Shown: positions 37,047 to 50,403 of the stretch, piece after piece
Layout: each line of letters opens with the position of its first letter
How positions within the stretch are numbered: position 1 is the first letter of the stretch
Assembly (NCBI GenBank): GCA_948567375.1
Contig: OX419758.1
Span: 41,989,473-42,053,472 of the forward strand
From: Lunularia cruciata
Lineage: Eukaryota; Streptophyta; Marchantiopsida; Lunulariales; Lunulariaceae
Length of the DNA: 64,000 nt
Direction of reading: 5' to 3'
The notes under the pieces: model-generated
Told to the model about the DNA's origin: nothing
The model's input: only the letters and a program-made list of their open reading frames with translations
Databases searched by the model: none
Made by a program: the position numbers and the translations under genes

Positions 37047-39281
37047 CTGCGCGTTAAAAGCTAGTTCGACGCAAGCTCATGATTTATCCACGTAGAAAGG
37101 TTCCACTTGGAGACTAATCGGACAGATGGTCCGAGGATGAAACTTTTCTTGTCACGAGCCCGAGCCTAGAGCTCAAGATTCGGCCCACGAGCCTCCAATG
37201 GTGTGCGTCAATCATGTTGGATGGCGCGGGTATAAAGAAACCGCCAATCTCCCGAAGCGGAAGTTGCGTGCAACTTTGTATGTTTCTGTGACAGAGAGAA
37301 GCAGCTGCAGCTGCGGCGCTTATCTGATCTTTTCTTGCTAAAGCGTCTTTTGTGGTGGGCATCCGATTATCCATCGCAGCCGAAAGGGGAAAAAAATTAG
37401 TAGCTCTTTGGCCGGACTCTTCAGCAACTTGAGAATATAGTTCCATGGTTTCAACGACGATGGATGGCCAAAAGGCCACATGATAAAGCGTGAAGCTTTG
37501 GTTTAGATAACCAGTTTCTCCTGCATATGCAGAAAATCCATGTTACTGATTCCTTCTTAAGTTTGATACTTTCTTTGACAGATTGAAAGCAACTTTCATC
37601 CCCAATACTCCAGCAGCAAGCTTGCAGAGGCTCAATAAAGTGCACGTGGTCAACTCCACAATAGATCCTAGATATAGTAGGAGCTTCTTCCATTTCTTTG
37701 TCTGCATGGCTCTGATGATTAAAAGTCCTAGCCCGTCTGATGAGTTTCTAAGAAAGTTTTGGTCAGCTATCTACGTTCAGGTGCTAACAGGGCAAAGAAA
37801 GGACTTCTGTAAAAATCAGTAGCGCACTGGAATTGCTGGAAGTGCCCTTCCAGATCGACAGACACAAAACTAATGCACATGTACGCCATGTGCGCGATTT
37901 ACAAATATATCACGGATCCACAGCTATTGGATCAAAAACTGCGGCATATGCATCAGTTTCCGGTCTACGGAGTAGGCTGATTCAGTTGTGTCTGAACAAG
38001 AATGGTACTGAAGATCACTTTCTTGTTGTTCAGATAGGGCAGATCTATTCAGTAGACATTAGCATGCACAAGAGTCACGAAATCCAAGTGTTAACTTGCA
38101 CCTTCTTCATGTGGTGGTGAGTAAATTGGTTTAGATTGTTTTAGCAGTAGCGCGCGCTCATCTGCCTTTTGTACATGGGATGAGATAGAGTAAAACATAG
38201 AGCAGGTCTATCTGGTGTTATTGCTACTGTTACATTCTAGTGTCGACTATGATTAAACATAAATGGCTGGCTGATTGAGAAGATAGATCTATTTAACTAG
38301 ACACAATGATTTACTGTACAAGAACGACAATTAAAAATGATTTGCTTCTAAGTCGCAGGGCTGTAGCTTGTCGCTCCCTGTGGAGATTTAGGGGCCGATA
38401 ATGATCATGATCAGGAGACATTGTGGTTAGGTTTCACATGGGGTGCATGCACTCAGAACTGGCAAAAGTGTCCGCCTCCCACCGGTCGGTCGACCGTGCC
38501 GTAGTGTACACATTTGTCTCGCACTGCTAGCTCAAAGAGGTTATTTTCATGAGTGGTAGTATAGCCTACCGTAGAGAGAGCGTGTGGAAGGGAGAAATGA
38601 AAGAAAGAAAGAAAAGGTGCAAAGCAAAGGTTCTCCAGCAGTGGAAGGTTAAAGGAAAGTTCGTTCTGCACATCAATACAGACAGCTCTGAGAGTTCGAC
38701 CTTTCTACCTGTCTTATCTTGCATGGCAGCCACAAGTTTGCAACCGCAAGGCTCATAAAGTGAGCACAATACCTTCAGTGCAGGAAGGAAACTTAGGCAT
38801 GACGGTGACTATAGAGTCTAAAGCCAGGAGACCTTGCCTAGCTTCAAACGAACTATTTCGAAAACCGCCTGATCTCTATTTCCGGTTAATCAAATTTGCA
38901 GGAGACGTCAATTTGTAGTCATGTGCTATAACAACCATACAGTCACTTTGATAAGGTTTGCACGGACTCCGGTTCTTTGAAAGTAAATCACTGACCTGTA
39001 ATTCCTCAAATTACTTTGCGATCATAGTATTCACGGTCTTCTTATCCAGGGTCATATTGAGTTGCGGTCTTTTCACGTGATACGTTATTTCCGTTGTCTT
39101 ACACTAGTCTACTTTTTCCACATGGCCATGTAGGAGAGGAATCGGTACATAGATACGCCTAAACGATGGATGCCTACCGTTGTAGCCCCAAGGACTTCAT
39201 TCTTTCGGTCATTGATGCGGATTTGACATTGACTTTCTCCTGAATCACTGCTGGCTGACCAAAGCTTGAGGATATGGAGAT

Positions 39282-41311
39282 CTACTGCTGCAACGGAATG
39301 ACGGACGCAACGAATGCTGAGTCGAAAGTGTCAACACTCCTGTACAAGGCTATCGTAGGTTCGTAGATTATCAGCAGCAGAACGAAATGAGCTGGAGATT
39401 CCGACTGCCATAGGCGCATCATCTCATTCTTCATGCCTTTCTTTGAGAACGCTCCCATAAAACACTGTTCAAACAGGTACTGTAACTCGAATTGGTGGTT
39501 AGCATTTGCAGGCAGAAAATCGTAAACTCGTACAATTGTACACATTCTCTTTTCTATTTCAACCCTGCCTCTTGAGAGCGCTTCATTAAAGTTGTTGCAA
39601 AGCTACCATGTGGGGCCACAGAGATGCCAAATTGGACTCAGTACTGTAGCTCCTCCTGCGCATCTTCTGGAATTGTTTCCTATCATCTGTGAACACAACG
39701 GGTCTACATAATCGGACATGCTGAATACGGTGATCTACTTACTTTGGGCGATTGATTTCTTGTGCGGTTTTCTTCAGGCGATAGGTGACCCACTACCAAA
39801 GCCACAAGACGCATCAAGCCATAGAAACTCTAGCGGCTGAGTTCGAGTGCCATATCGCAGTTCCGAAATCAAGGAGGTCAGCGGTTTTTGAGTTGCGGGC
39901 GAGTCGACATCCCTTTTGAGGAGGAAAATAGTTCACTAAAGTCCACTTGAGTCCATCATGATCATCGATGTCGTCACTAGGCCTCGGCCGGGTGCCGAAA
40001 TCATAATGAAAACTAGGAGTCCTGGTCTAGCTCCATCAAGAGTACCTACATACGTATCATCGAGCTGCAAATAACAATGATGAACATGAATGTGGCGGGA
40101 TTGAGCGGTAGAGAAATCTAAACCACACAAAAGACCTGCGACGGAACGACTCCCACTGGTACCACAACTAGAGAATCGACTATGCAGCTTTTCCACAAGG
40201 AATACGAGCTGTCGATGAGTAATAAGTCGACAACTTCCAGGCCTTCCAGAACGACAAGTTCTCCTGTATCTCTCACAGGGCCTCCAATAGCAAATGTGGT
40301 ACGGCATAACTGAGATCCTTCCTTCCGTCGCAAGGTGCATCATCTGGACCATTTGCGAGCGTTAATGGTAGTAGTTCATCAACCATCCAAAGTTATGGTA
40401 AGAAGGAATTTTATAGTCAGTTGTCGGCACGTGAGCAACATTTGAAATGCTGCTGGCTGGGGTTTGGCAATCAGCAGAGGGTGTCCAAATGACATGTCCA
40501 TGAGGACGTTTCAGGCTGACGAGTTCAAAATTGCAATAGTAACGCTGATGTGACCCAGAGCGTTGAGTGAGGATTTCATGTGGACCTTGCGTTCTGACTG
40601 CGGAGTAGTGTTGTTCGGAAAATAGGCTGCTGTAGTCCTCGACCACACGAACTTACCAAATTTGTGAAATTTCAATTCAAGGTTCTGTAAAACGGATGTT
40701 GCAGTGTTCCACGAGAGAGAATTCTCGTGCTCCTTGCTCTGGGACCAAGCAACAGCTGTTTACATCGGACTATAGCAAGCACAAGGTAGCCCCCTGGAAC
40801 AAGCCAAGGTTCCTTCACACTAACCGTTTGGTGGAGTGACAAACTTGTGATGAGAAACAAACGGTGTCACTTACACTTGTAACAATCATTTGCATGTCTC
40901 GTTGCGAAAAGTCACATTATTACATTTGGTAACAGGGAGGGAGACGTGTACAATGATCAGCATGGCCTTGCACGTTCTGTTGTTCAGTATTAGCGATTCG
41001 GAGCATCATTCATGACATATGGCAGGTCAGGTCAGCATTTTCAAAAGTCACTGTGCCATGCACAGCTTACAAACTAGATACTATTTAGTAAGTACAACAA
41101 GAAAATCTCCCTTGGAGCAGCAGTGTGGTCCTGACAGAAGTATCAAAAGAATGTTAATAAGATAAAAATGGAGGGAGGCAGCTGCAGTGCAGTGAGAATT
41201 CCTTTTGTAGAGTTGGCTTCCAGGTGCGAAGGCCAGAAAGAGAAAGTTGAATTGGCCCTCGCTGGTCAAGAATTCTCGCTCCTCATGCATACTGACATGT
41301 TTTGAAGCCAT
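39282..41311 (-). pseudogene. Possible bulb-type (G-type) lectin-like gene or gene remnant, set A
   Basis: A second ordered set of minus-strand frames. 41,311-41,081 has LTSEGQFNFLFLAFAPGSQ, like 'lSpng.FtLGFf.pgs'. 40,860-40,672 has GGYLVLAIVRCKQ. 40,646-40,362 has YYCNFELVSLKRPHGHVIW and then TPSAD, like 'vvWtANrd'. 40,333-40,118 has VRDTGELVVLEGLEVVDLL and then SYSLWKSCIVDSLVVVP, like 'DtGNLVL...sWqSFd.PtDtLLPg'. 39,545-39,282 has SPAHFVLLLIIYEPTIALYR, like 'spG.F.l.ld..g.alYr'. The order matches the domain, but individual matches are weak and no complete exon-intron structure was derived. Confidence 0.35.
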
Positions 41312-41888
41312 GAAAAAACCGAACCTCTTCAGGGCCCGGAGTTACTCTGCACAGTAGTTTTAATTCGTATCATGTGTCGAGGGTCATGGGTAGGGCAGTG
41401 CTTGTTAAAGTTCACGCATGACCAAGATCTGCTGTATCTTATTTCCTTGAGATTTGCGGCGATAAATCTTCCTTGAGATTTGACGGTACATTCAAACGCA
41501 GAGTTGGTCATTCTTCGAAACAAACAGCTTTCGTGACGGATTTCCAAATGTAGCACTACCTCACTTTCTCTCATTAGACTGAGTTTATCGGGAATTGCAA
41601 GGATTCTGGAGCATTTTGCCATAGCCCTCTGCAACTACCTCAAATTGGATCGAGATCCAAGACATGCGTCTCTCTACAACCATAATCACTTTATCGGTGC
41701 AGATGCTGGCAGCTCTGCTAGGAAGAGAGCCTCATCAATTTGCGCGCTGTCAGAAGTGTCACGCGTTAAGTTCAAACACGATTTTGGCATGGATAGCACT
41801 TAGAGTATCTGCCGCAGGACTGGATTCTTTCACTATTGGTCGCAGTGCTATAAACAAAAGGACGGTGGCGCAAGGCCTCGGATTGGTG

Positions 41889-41929
41889 AAATAGTGTAAG
41901 CTTGAAACACTTTCAAGCCTACACTATTT
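41889..41929. ncRNA. Hairpin, 19-bp stem with 3-nt loop
   Basis: The left arm 41,889-41,907 and right arm 41,911-41,929 are reverse complements except one A-C mismatch (left position 41,899), with a CAC loop. It could be an RNA hairpin or a DNA cruciform. The neighbouring hairpin begins 7 bp later. Confidence 0.45.
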
Positions 41930-41936
41930 ACTCTTA

Positions 41937-41973
41937 CATCAAGATCCGAGCCCAGAGACCTCGGATCTTGATG
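41937..41973. ncRNA. Hairpin, perfect 14-bp stem with 9-nt loop
   Basis: CATCAAGATCCGAG at 41,937-41,950 pairs perfectly with CTCGGATCTTGATG at 41,960-41,973. There is no T-run to mark it as a terminator of a known kind. Function unknown. Confidence 0.45.
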
Positions 41974-42987
41974 ACTGTAATCCTTACGCATGCCAATTAA
42001 CCTTGCAAGCTCAGGGATCAATTAACCATGTCTATTGGGACGTCCTTCTTGAACCTTAGGATTCCTTGGTGAATTTGTAAGTTTAACTTGTAAGCTGACT
42101 CTGGCATGGCTGCTAAAGACAATCTCCGTTCCAGAGCATGAACCTCAACTGCATGCAGTGATAGCATCTTTAAAGAGGACCTGTTAACTGGAAGAACCTA
42201 TGGAACATACCGTTGGAAAATCTATGTGTCAAGTGGTCAAGTGGGGAAGTTGCATGGTTGAACACAACAACGAGAGTTCGTGGAGAGACTATTAGGCATT
42301 GAATCGAAGAAGAAAGAGAAAATTATTCAAGCAAGTGGCATGGGATTCGTAAGCTATTAAATAGGGTACGTTACAGTATAATGCAGAAGATGCCAAGGTT
42401 GTGAGAACCTGACTGGTATCGATGAATGAATGTTTTATGTTTCCACTCACCAAACATTCTACTGTCAGCTACAGAGTTTCATCAAGTTGGGTAGAGAAAA
42501 AGAGGAACTGGGAACTGTAGAATCAGGGAGCTGTCGAACACATGCTACCTGTGTCATGTGTATACGCGCATGCATGCTCTACCTTGTTCATTAGTCCACT
42601 GTTGATCAACTATCGCACGGAAAGAGAACCACAATGTCATATGGTTGGACTTAGTTTTATATCCTTATCTGGTTGGAAACTACCAGCAATCTCACTAGTC
42701 TGACGCTTGCAACATATACGGTACTTCGTTCCTGGAACAATATCTCCAGCTGTTTATCCTACCAAGCATCAATCAAGTCATGAGCTGATTGCCAACGGAA
42801 TCAACGCCATTGTTCACATACCGGCCTCTGGATATGTCACAGATAGCATCGACAACCTACCTTTAAGGCAGTAACCTTGTACAGGAAACAAGCACGCTCC
42901 CAAATTCCAAGATCGTTCATTTTAGGGCTTCCTCCAATTTAACAGCACAAATATCCTTCCTGCCTTCAGATGATCAGCGGCGAATAT

Positions 42988-43086
42988 CAAGCCTTAATAT
43001 CAAGACCAAAATCTCCATCCCATTGTCTGACATTGCCTGAAAGTCAGACAATGGGATGAATCTTTTCATCTTGATATTAAGGCTTG
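42988..43086. ncRNA. 99-nt foldback resembling a miRNA precursor
   Basis: The outer arms 42,988-43,005 and 43,069-43,086 are perfectly complementary (18 bp). The inner arms 43,016-43,031 and 43,043-43,058 are also perfect (16 bp). The two 10-nt segments between them pair partly (AAAA with TTTT). The terminal loop is 11 nt. The whole is thus a stem of about 44 positions with few mismatches, the size and shape of a plant MIRNA hairpin. No known miRNA sequence was recognised. A small inverted-repeat transposon is the main alternative. Confidence 0.5.
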
Positions 43087-46000
43087 GAGGAACAAGTAGT
43101 CAGAGGTCCATGACAAATGTTCTACTGTAACAGGAATGCACACAGTACTACTACGAGTCTCAGTTGGGCATCAAGCAACGACTAAGTCTCGTTTGGGTGG
43201 CTTACAGCGTACAGCAGTTCTCTTTCTTTCGCATGTCCTGGTGGATCCAGTTCATGCAAATTGGAATACACTTAAAGTGAGGTCTAGCTACAGGCGTATA
43301 AATATATACCCGAGTGTTCGAAGAAGATGAAGAAGTTCTACATACAATTGTATTATCATTTACGTTCTACATCAAAACTACAAAGGGCATCGGTTTAATA
43401 AGGGAAGTAATCCTGAAAGTGCTCAGTGAATTTCAGATGCTACTTTTCCAGATCGATCAAGGTTGATCACCGGAAAGTATACATTGTCTTTCTGTCTCCC
43501 TAGAAGGAACACTTTATCATCTGCAAGTGCAGTGGCATAAAGCTGATATAATCTACATCTTATCCACTCAGCTCTTATTGTGTGCACAGTAAATTGTTTA
43601 CGCAGATTGCTGAGTAGCGCTGCAAGGGTGGACCGAGCTCATAAGTTGCTTCCTAACATCGCAAAGATGATGCACATGTGGTTTTGGTATGGGAGACTAC
43701 TGTCCGATACGTAATAGTAAGGTTACGGATAGCGTTAAGTCAATGTCCAGGAAATCTTCGGAGTCCCTAAGACTAAGCATCCACCGATCTTGTTAAGAAG
43801 GGATCAAACTCATCACAGGTTGCGATCAATAGATGAGCACTGTAGATGGATCCATGATCCACGTGTATGAATGTGACTTCATCTGCCTTGGAAAGAGAGA
43901 CAGACAAAGAAACTTGTTGACAGACAGTCAGGCAGACGGAGAGACTGACAGGTAATTTTCAATAAGTTGAGGGAGGTACATATCCAGTTAGCTTGAGTAC
44001 TTAAGAGACTTATGGACTGGCCGAGCCGTCCTCGATTAGAAGTCCACCACCTACAGTGCCCCACTATTCCATGAATGTATATTAATCCATCGGAATCAGA
44101 TGGGACAATCTCTGAACTTCTACCAGAAAGTAGCTCATACGGATTACACTCTTTACGCTGCCAGCAAGTCCTGGAACGTGAACTCCCGCCATGGCACTTT
44201 GTCTTAAAAACTTTGTCGTCTGTCTTCTCTACCTTCTGTAATTGGTTTGTTTCTGTAAAGGATACACTGATTCAGAAGCTCATGATTTTGTCAATCCACA
44301 TTTATATCAGAGCTTGACGGGGAACCCATGGCATCCAATTACCTAGTCACCTGAAAGTGCAACTCCGGGGGAACCTCTGAAACTTGAATCTTTATCCAGA
44401 ATGTACATGACAATGACTTGAACAGAACTCCATTCCATTAAGTTCACCTTCGAAGGCATCATAGTTTCAGCGAAAGAAAACCATGATCCATCTCATTGCT
44501 TTCATGCGTGTAAGGGGAAGGCTACCTGCTGCTTTACGTGTAGATGATCTCAAGATTCTATTTGCTGCTAGAGACATAGCAGTTTACTCAAGTTTGGTTA
44601 TCGATCCCTCGCTGCTCGACGAACGTTCGTGTAATAGTGACGCGCAAACGTAGCAAGAGTGTTGTAATTTTGGTGCGCTTGCGGCTACAGTCAAGAAACA
44701 TGCGCTGACTATCGTCCTTCCTTCCGCGTTGAAATAGCAGATGAGAAGCCTGATACCAGATATATGGTATGGAGCTTACAGGAAGGCCAATCAAGCACTT
44801 GGCACGAGTCGGCCAAGTTGTAAACAGGCTGCCCTTATTGAAGTATCCATGAATGACTCCTCCCAATTTCCCTGTGCCAAACGGAAGGAAGGCAAAAGTT
44901 CAAGGCTGACAAGTTTATTTTCAACTGCAAGTTTTGTCCATTGTCTTTATCTGATAGAGGCAATCAGGAATGACAGGATATACGTGCAACTGGATTCTTT
45001 CTCATAAACGTCCAAGAGCCTACGCACATACAGGATTGCACCGGATGCCATTCTGAACTCCCGCTGCTTGAAAGGAATCTTTTCTGTTCAACAGCTGCTA
45101 GTTTACACTCAACAAAAGTGCAGAAAGAATTACGTATCTTGTAATAAAATATAACCACTGGATATCCAGTCCTTGAATAAGTACAGCCTTAACTATCAAA
45201 GTGTACTGTTTCAGTCAGTTTATAGGACTCAACTGATGAGTGACGAATTATTTGGAGATGCGACAAATGGACACGCTTTGCTTAATACTTTCATTGAAGA
45301 CTCGGCTACAGAAAGACTTTGGATTGACGAGATCCAACCAGAATATCCACGACACGACCACCAGTGTGGCTTCATACCTTCTGATCCTCCGTAGGTGAGC
45401 TTGATATGCAGACATGATAGAAACAGTTCATAGAACACAAACGCTGTTAAGTTTGTTCCTCCTGCGTAGGATTCCTCAGTGTTTACATTCTACCCCAATG
45501 GATGAGTAGATTTACTATGATAAGTTGCTGCACTCAGAGAGGGCATTGCGATGCACACCAATTCTTGGAGGCAGGGATAAACGAATGTACTAAATATGTC
45601 AAAACTGCTAGAATAAATGCATGTGTAGGACAAAGTTTACTTCACCCACCAACCAGAGAGAAGAGAAAAGAGACAAGGTGCCTGTCTGTGGAAGTGAGGA
45701 CAACGATGGTGATCGACCATTTGGTCTATGAAGAACCAGACCCGAGCTAAAGGTGTTGGAGACCACTGCAGGTGAGCGTTAAAGACAGCCTTTCAACCAT
45801 CTTCTAGTGCTGGTTGCCAGCATTTGCAACATTTTACGTACTGGATACATAAAATGACTCGCTGATTCAAATGCTATTGTGGAACTGGCATTTGAGTATA
45901 TCCACTCTAAAATGCTGTATTTTTAACATCTACTGTAGAATACAATGAGACCTCATATCTTCGAGGCAAAGACACCCTTGAAGCAATAAGCCCGTTATTC

Positions 46001-49000
46001 TTGATCGCTATGCCAGAGCAGATTCAGAGTGTGTGCAAGGACTCAACCAGTATAGCATCACACTATCGGTTGTGACACCATGAAACATTCTTGAGTCGCT
46101 AGCAGGAATAGCTGCTTATGTGACTACAGATCTAGACTGCATTCACATTGGATGGCCTGACCAATTTAGGCCCTAATCTTCCCTTTACTAGGATGAAGTG
46201 AGTGCAGACTTCGCCTAATTGGCAAACAATCATCTCGCCAACAAACTATTTCTCAACCATTGGGAATGATGTCGGGCATGACTGCAAAGAAGAGACATTG
46301 CTAAATATTAGACCTACCTACAAATTGGACAATTGCAGCTTTGGATTTAAAACTCATGCTCCACAGAAACAGCATTCCTGTAAAAGTAAGTACTGTACAT
46401 GAATTTGATGCTCTTCGTAGTCTACCTAGAAACTTCGCTACTAGTATCAGGAATTGAGGTGATGACCGAGAACCTGTAGTACCCACATCAAACATCACCT
46501 TCTCATTGAAGTTACAGAAGGCCCGTATACCGCGAAATAGAAACCTGTTAGAGAGAGAAGAAACCCCTCGTCAACCAGTCACGTTGAGTAGGATACAAAG
46601 CAAGAACTTCCTGTTTACCTTTAGGACACTGGAGCAAAGTTTCGATACTGGACTCTGTAAACTACTTTACAAGAGAAACGTGGTTATACCCAACACCGTA
46701 TGTTGAAAACTTGTGGGATTCATCAAATTTCCCGCCTTGCAGTCTTACCGCGAGGAATCCAGTATCGTCTTATCAACCACTTGCACAAGTGTTTCTTACT
46801 TTTTGACATGATGGTATCTACTCGAACGTACAAGCCACAAATTCTTCCCCAAAAGTCCTATAGCCGCTGTTTGCTCACAAATATGCTCCGAATACCAATT
46901 GGCGTACTAGATCCTAGCGAGGTAGTTGATCGCTATGGACTGACTTCTATGATCGGTGAGTTTCATTTCACTTCATAATGCAGTTTTTCTGCATCTTGCT
47001 GCAAGGACTGAGGTACGCATGCGTTTTAGCCAGACACACTGATACACAGTCCACCAAGGACTATACCTCAACGTAGGTGCTTTCGGCAAGCTGACTGATC
47101 AAATACCAATTGTCAGAAATCAAAGATCAGCGATAAACAGCCCACAGAAGGTAATCTATCGCTGCCAATTTGGTATGACAAAGTGAACTTCTCTGCAATT
47201 AAATGATATTTGCAGGCGAAACTTTGTAACCGTCAGACTTGTCGGAGTCCCTGGACAGAGTTGAGATGGATCCTAGTTCTGTACATAGAACGCTCAGCTT
47301 TAGTAAAATCATGATGCCTACACAGGTAGGCTTCAGCGCATAGTTTTACCGTCAAAGATCAATTCTGCAGTCCTGATGAACGTATCCTTCTCCATAAAGT
47401 AAGATTCTCCTGGTGTTGAATAAGCTTCATCCGTTCTGAACAACATTTCGTCACTTCTACGTCCAAAATATGCATCACAGATATCGTACAAATTTGCCGT
47501 CAAGTTTCAGCCTCAGAAAACAAAAGATAAAACGCATCCTTGAGATACGTTATAAGGAGGCAAACCATTAGCTGCCAGAAGAGCTGGAGGTTTACAATGT
47601 CAGTCAAAAGACTGACTGCAGGGAGGTCCGAAGATCATCGTCATTGCGAATAAGCTAGTATTACAATTTCTGGCTATTGAAATATTCTCCTCAGCAGAAG
47701 TAAGAAAGGTTTGACAAATAACTCCACCTTCAGGGTTTGCTTGTTTGGTCACGACACTTGCCTAAGGGCTCTTTGAACCGCATGTTCTTTGGCCTCATGA
47801 TCGAGGAAATATCTGTCCGCCAAAAGTCCGAGGTAGCAAAGTATGATGGTCTTATTACATGATCGAGGAGTCAAGATCGCAGGCTTGATCCAGATTGTAC
47901 GAGTCGGAATTCAGCGATCAACTCCCGTTTAGGAGCTTAGGGCCTACCTTGTCTTATATTAACCTCTGTAATCTACAGTGAAATGGATGCAGACAATCGT
48001 CGAGGTCGACCGTAAGCGCCTGCATTTTCCATGGTAGACAATCTCGATGATTTTGCTCCAATTCCATTGGTGAGCGTCGACTCGATTGTAAAAAGGCATT
48101 ACTTCTGTGTTAATGCACAATGTTAATCCAACCCCGAAACCTTTAGGTATGCTAGCGATGAACTATGTAATCGTCTCTGATTTCGGACGGACACAACTTG
48201 CAGCGCTACCGGGTACGGTGACTGCGTGTATGCTACTCTAAAGCTGAGCTGTATTGTTTCTGCATGTAAGCACAGTGCTGAATCGACAAGCCCGTTATAA
48301 AAGCCCTCTGAAAAGTTACGATACCATGTACCTTCAACTTTTGTTCCTGCTCCGCCATCTCCGACGAGATTGCACAGCTAGCCTAGTGAACCAAAGAAAA
48401 CAGTACCTGTTCATTCAGGGACATGGCTAGTTAGTTACCTTGTATTGTTGCAGGGTCTCTAATCAGAGAGCAGCCTCTTCTCTTCACCGCAGTTTCTTTT
48501 CTACTTTCGGAATCATACAAGCTTATCTACTTCATGCAAATGGACTGACTTTCTAAGGGTAGGGGACGAACACCCCGAAGACAGGGACAGCAACTAATGG
48601 AAGGATCACAAATCCAATCCAAGCAGTCATTTTCCCTGTGTCTCCTAGGTTGTCATATTCGGGCCTTCCTTGAACCATCATCAAGGGAGCGCGTGCGGTA
48701 GTTAAGCCTCTGTAGTGGCGATAAGTTAATAAACCAGCGCTTAACAGAGCAGGCTTGTCTACAATGCTCGAGGTCTGCAGGATTTAGAGGTTCTTGAGAT
48801 GTTTGGATTTGCCAAGGCTAACAAAATGTACTAGAGCTAGCTTCCTTCTGCGTCGGAAAGAGGACGAAAAGGTGGGAGTTCAGTAGCGGAAGCCTGGAGC
48901 GGGTACCGAGTGCGACAACCTTGTCTTGAGGCCTTTCAATAAGGGTCGGAGAAGTGAGACGAACTTGTAACCAGCATCAATATTGGAACTGTTTAGCAGG

Positions 49001-49056
49001 TCTCAGAACAAGGGCGAAAATTACTGACAGCTCGTAGCACTAGGAGGACTGGAGCC
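43087..49056. other. About 6 kb without a recognised gene
   Basis: Base composition is moderate, unlike the AT-rich transposon zone, and there are no transposon motifs. Short frames on both strands carry no motif I know. It may hold introns, UTR or regulatory sequence; a small-exon gene could be missed. Confidence 0.4.
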
Positions 49057-49269
49057 ATGGATGGGGCGGGAGTGCAGAGAGCGAGAGAAGCGTTAAACTA
49101 CGCTCATTCCATTTCGACGTTAATGAATACAGGGCTAGATAGACAGACGCTCAGCACCCTTCTAGGATTGTGCGAACTCGGTGTGAACCCCGAGGCTCTT
49201 AGCACGGTGGTGAAAGAGCTGCGAAGAGAAGCAGCGGCAATGGAGTCTGCTAGCAAACGCCAAGAGTGA
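49057..49269 (+). CDS. MZT1: Mitotic-spindle organizing protein 1 (MZT1/GIP1-like)
   Basis: This single-exon frame encodes 70 residues (MDGAGVQRAREALNYAHSI...). The core STLMNTGLDRQTLSTLLGLC followed by ELGVNPEALSTVVKELRRE is the MOZART1 signature; plant GIP1 proteins are about 70 residues. MZT1 binds the N-terminal regions of gamma-tubulin complex proteins and helps recruit and activate gamma-tubulin complexes for microtubule nucleation, at the nuclear envelope and cortex in plants. The start is chosen because ATG at 49,057 (in gccATGG, a favourable context) gives exactly the family length; the stop follows the usual basic and hydrophilic tail. It is convergent with the formin gene on the other strand, about 3 kb away. 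Complete and apparently intact. Confidence 0.92.
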   Translation: MDGAGVQRAREALNYAHSISTLMNTGLDRQTLSTLLGLCELGVNPEALSTVVKELRREAAAMESASKRQE

Positions 49270-50400
49270 AGCATCTTGTGAGTGGCCCTACATCGACAAG
49301 AGGCCGGTTCCTTTGGTTTATTCACCACGTTGATGGAGTTAAGGCTTCCCTCTACTGTCTCGTGGGAGCCATGGGGGAAAACGTGTCTAAGTAGCCAAGA
49401 ATAGTCAGCTATGTGTCAAAGATGGATTGCTGAGACTCGCATCGCGGTTTGTAGAGTAGATCGATAAATGCATGAGTGTCATACACCGGAATCAAAACGT
49501 CCAACAGACCTGGAGCTCTAGACGTGCCTTCCTTCTTCTTCTGTCTGTTGGACGACGTCGACCTGTGCAGGTCTTTCAGTGCTGATGGATGCTTTACAAC
49601 ATTCACTGTAATAATTCCCACTTGCAAATGGACTCTTTATTGAATGTTCATGGTGACATTTGGCGCTGTTAGGCACCCAGAATTGTCTCCAAACGAGTAC
49701 TGGCAACGTGTGTTCGTCTTCTATAGACAAAGTCACATATCGACCTCCTTAAGCATACTGTATTCTTCTGAGTGGGAGATACCGTTATCCACTTCAGCTG
49801 ATGGATCCTACAGCAGCGATTTCGTTCTCGTCCAGCTAATCGCTGTTTCCCCATCATAGAAGTATTCTCAAGCTAGACTTGCGTTTGATATGTACTGCAA
49901 GGTTATTTTCACCACAGCAAATTTGTATGCGAAGTACCAGCCAAGTACCCAAATAAGATTTCATTGACTCCCATCGTCAGCACACACTGACAAAGCTTAA
50001 CACACAAGCCTAGCACAATGCCATCAGAAGGCCATCAAAGCTTACAACCCTTTGTGTGCCCGGTCACTGCGCTCTTTACAGTCCATTCTACTTCGGTCCG
50101 CTTCCGCGCACAGTTTGGAGTGGAAACCTGAGAATTCGCTACTGTAGGTTGAGAAACAACAACCGTAGCGTTAACAATTGTCAGTGGTGTTAAGAATTTA
50201 AGATGCTTTAGCAGTTCCGTTTTCCAGGATTTGATAGCTTTGAGCGCGGGGTCCTCCAATTTTTCAACGTGTACATGTGAAGGGGCAAATCAATTACCAA
50301 ATTACCAAAGACAGCCATTCTGTTAACAGTAGCCTTGTACCAGAATAATTCATAGACGACTTGCGGTATTGCAATTTGATAGCACAGCGAATCCCACCGG
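49270..50400. other. MZT1 3' side and intergenic sequence
   Basis: It presumably contains the MZT1 3' UTR. No coding motif seen. Confidence 0.4.
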
Positions 50401-50403
50401 GCT

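Noticed and set aside
37114..37693. Minus-strand frames of 121 and 80 codons
   Set aside because: They are close to the lectin-like set B but contain no recognisable strand motif, so they were not counted as exons.
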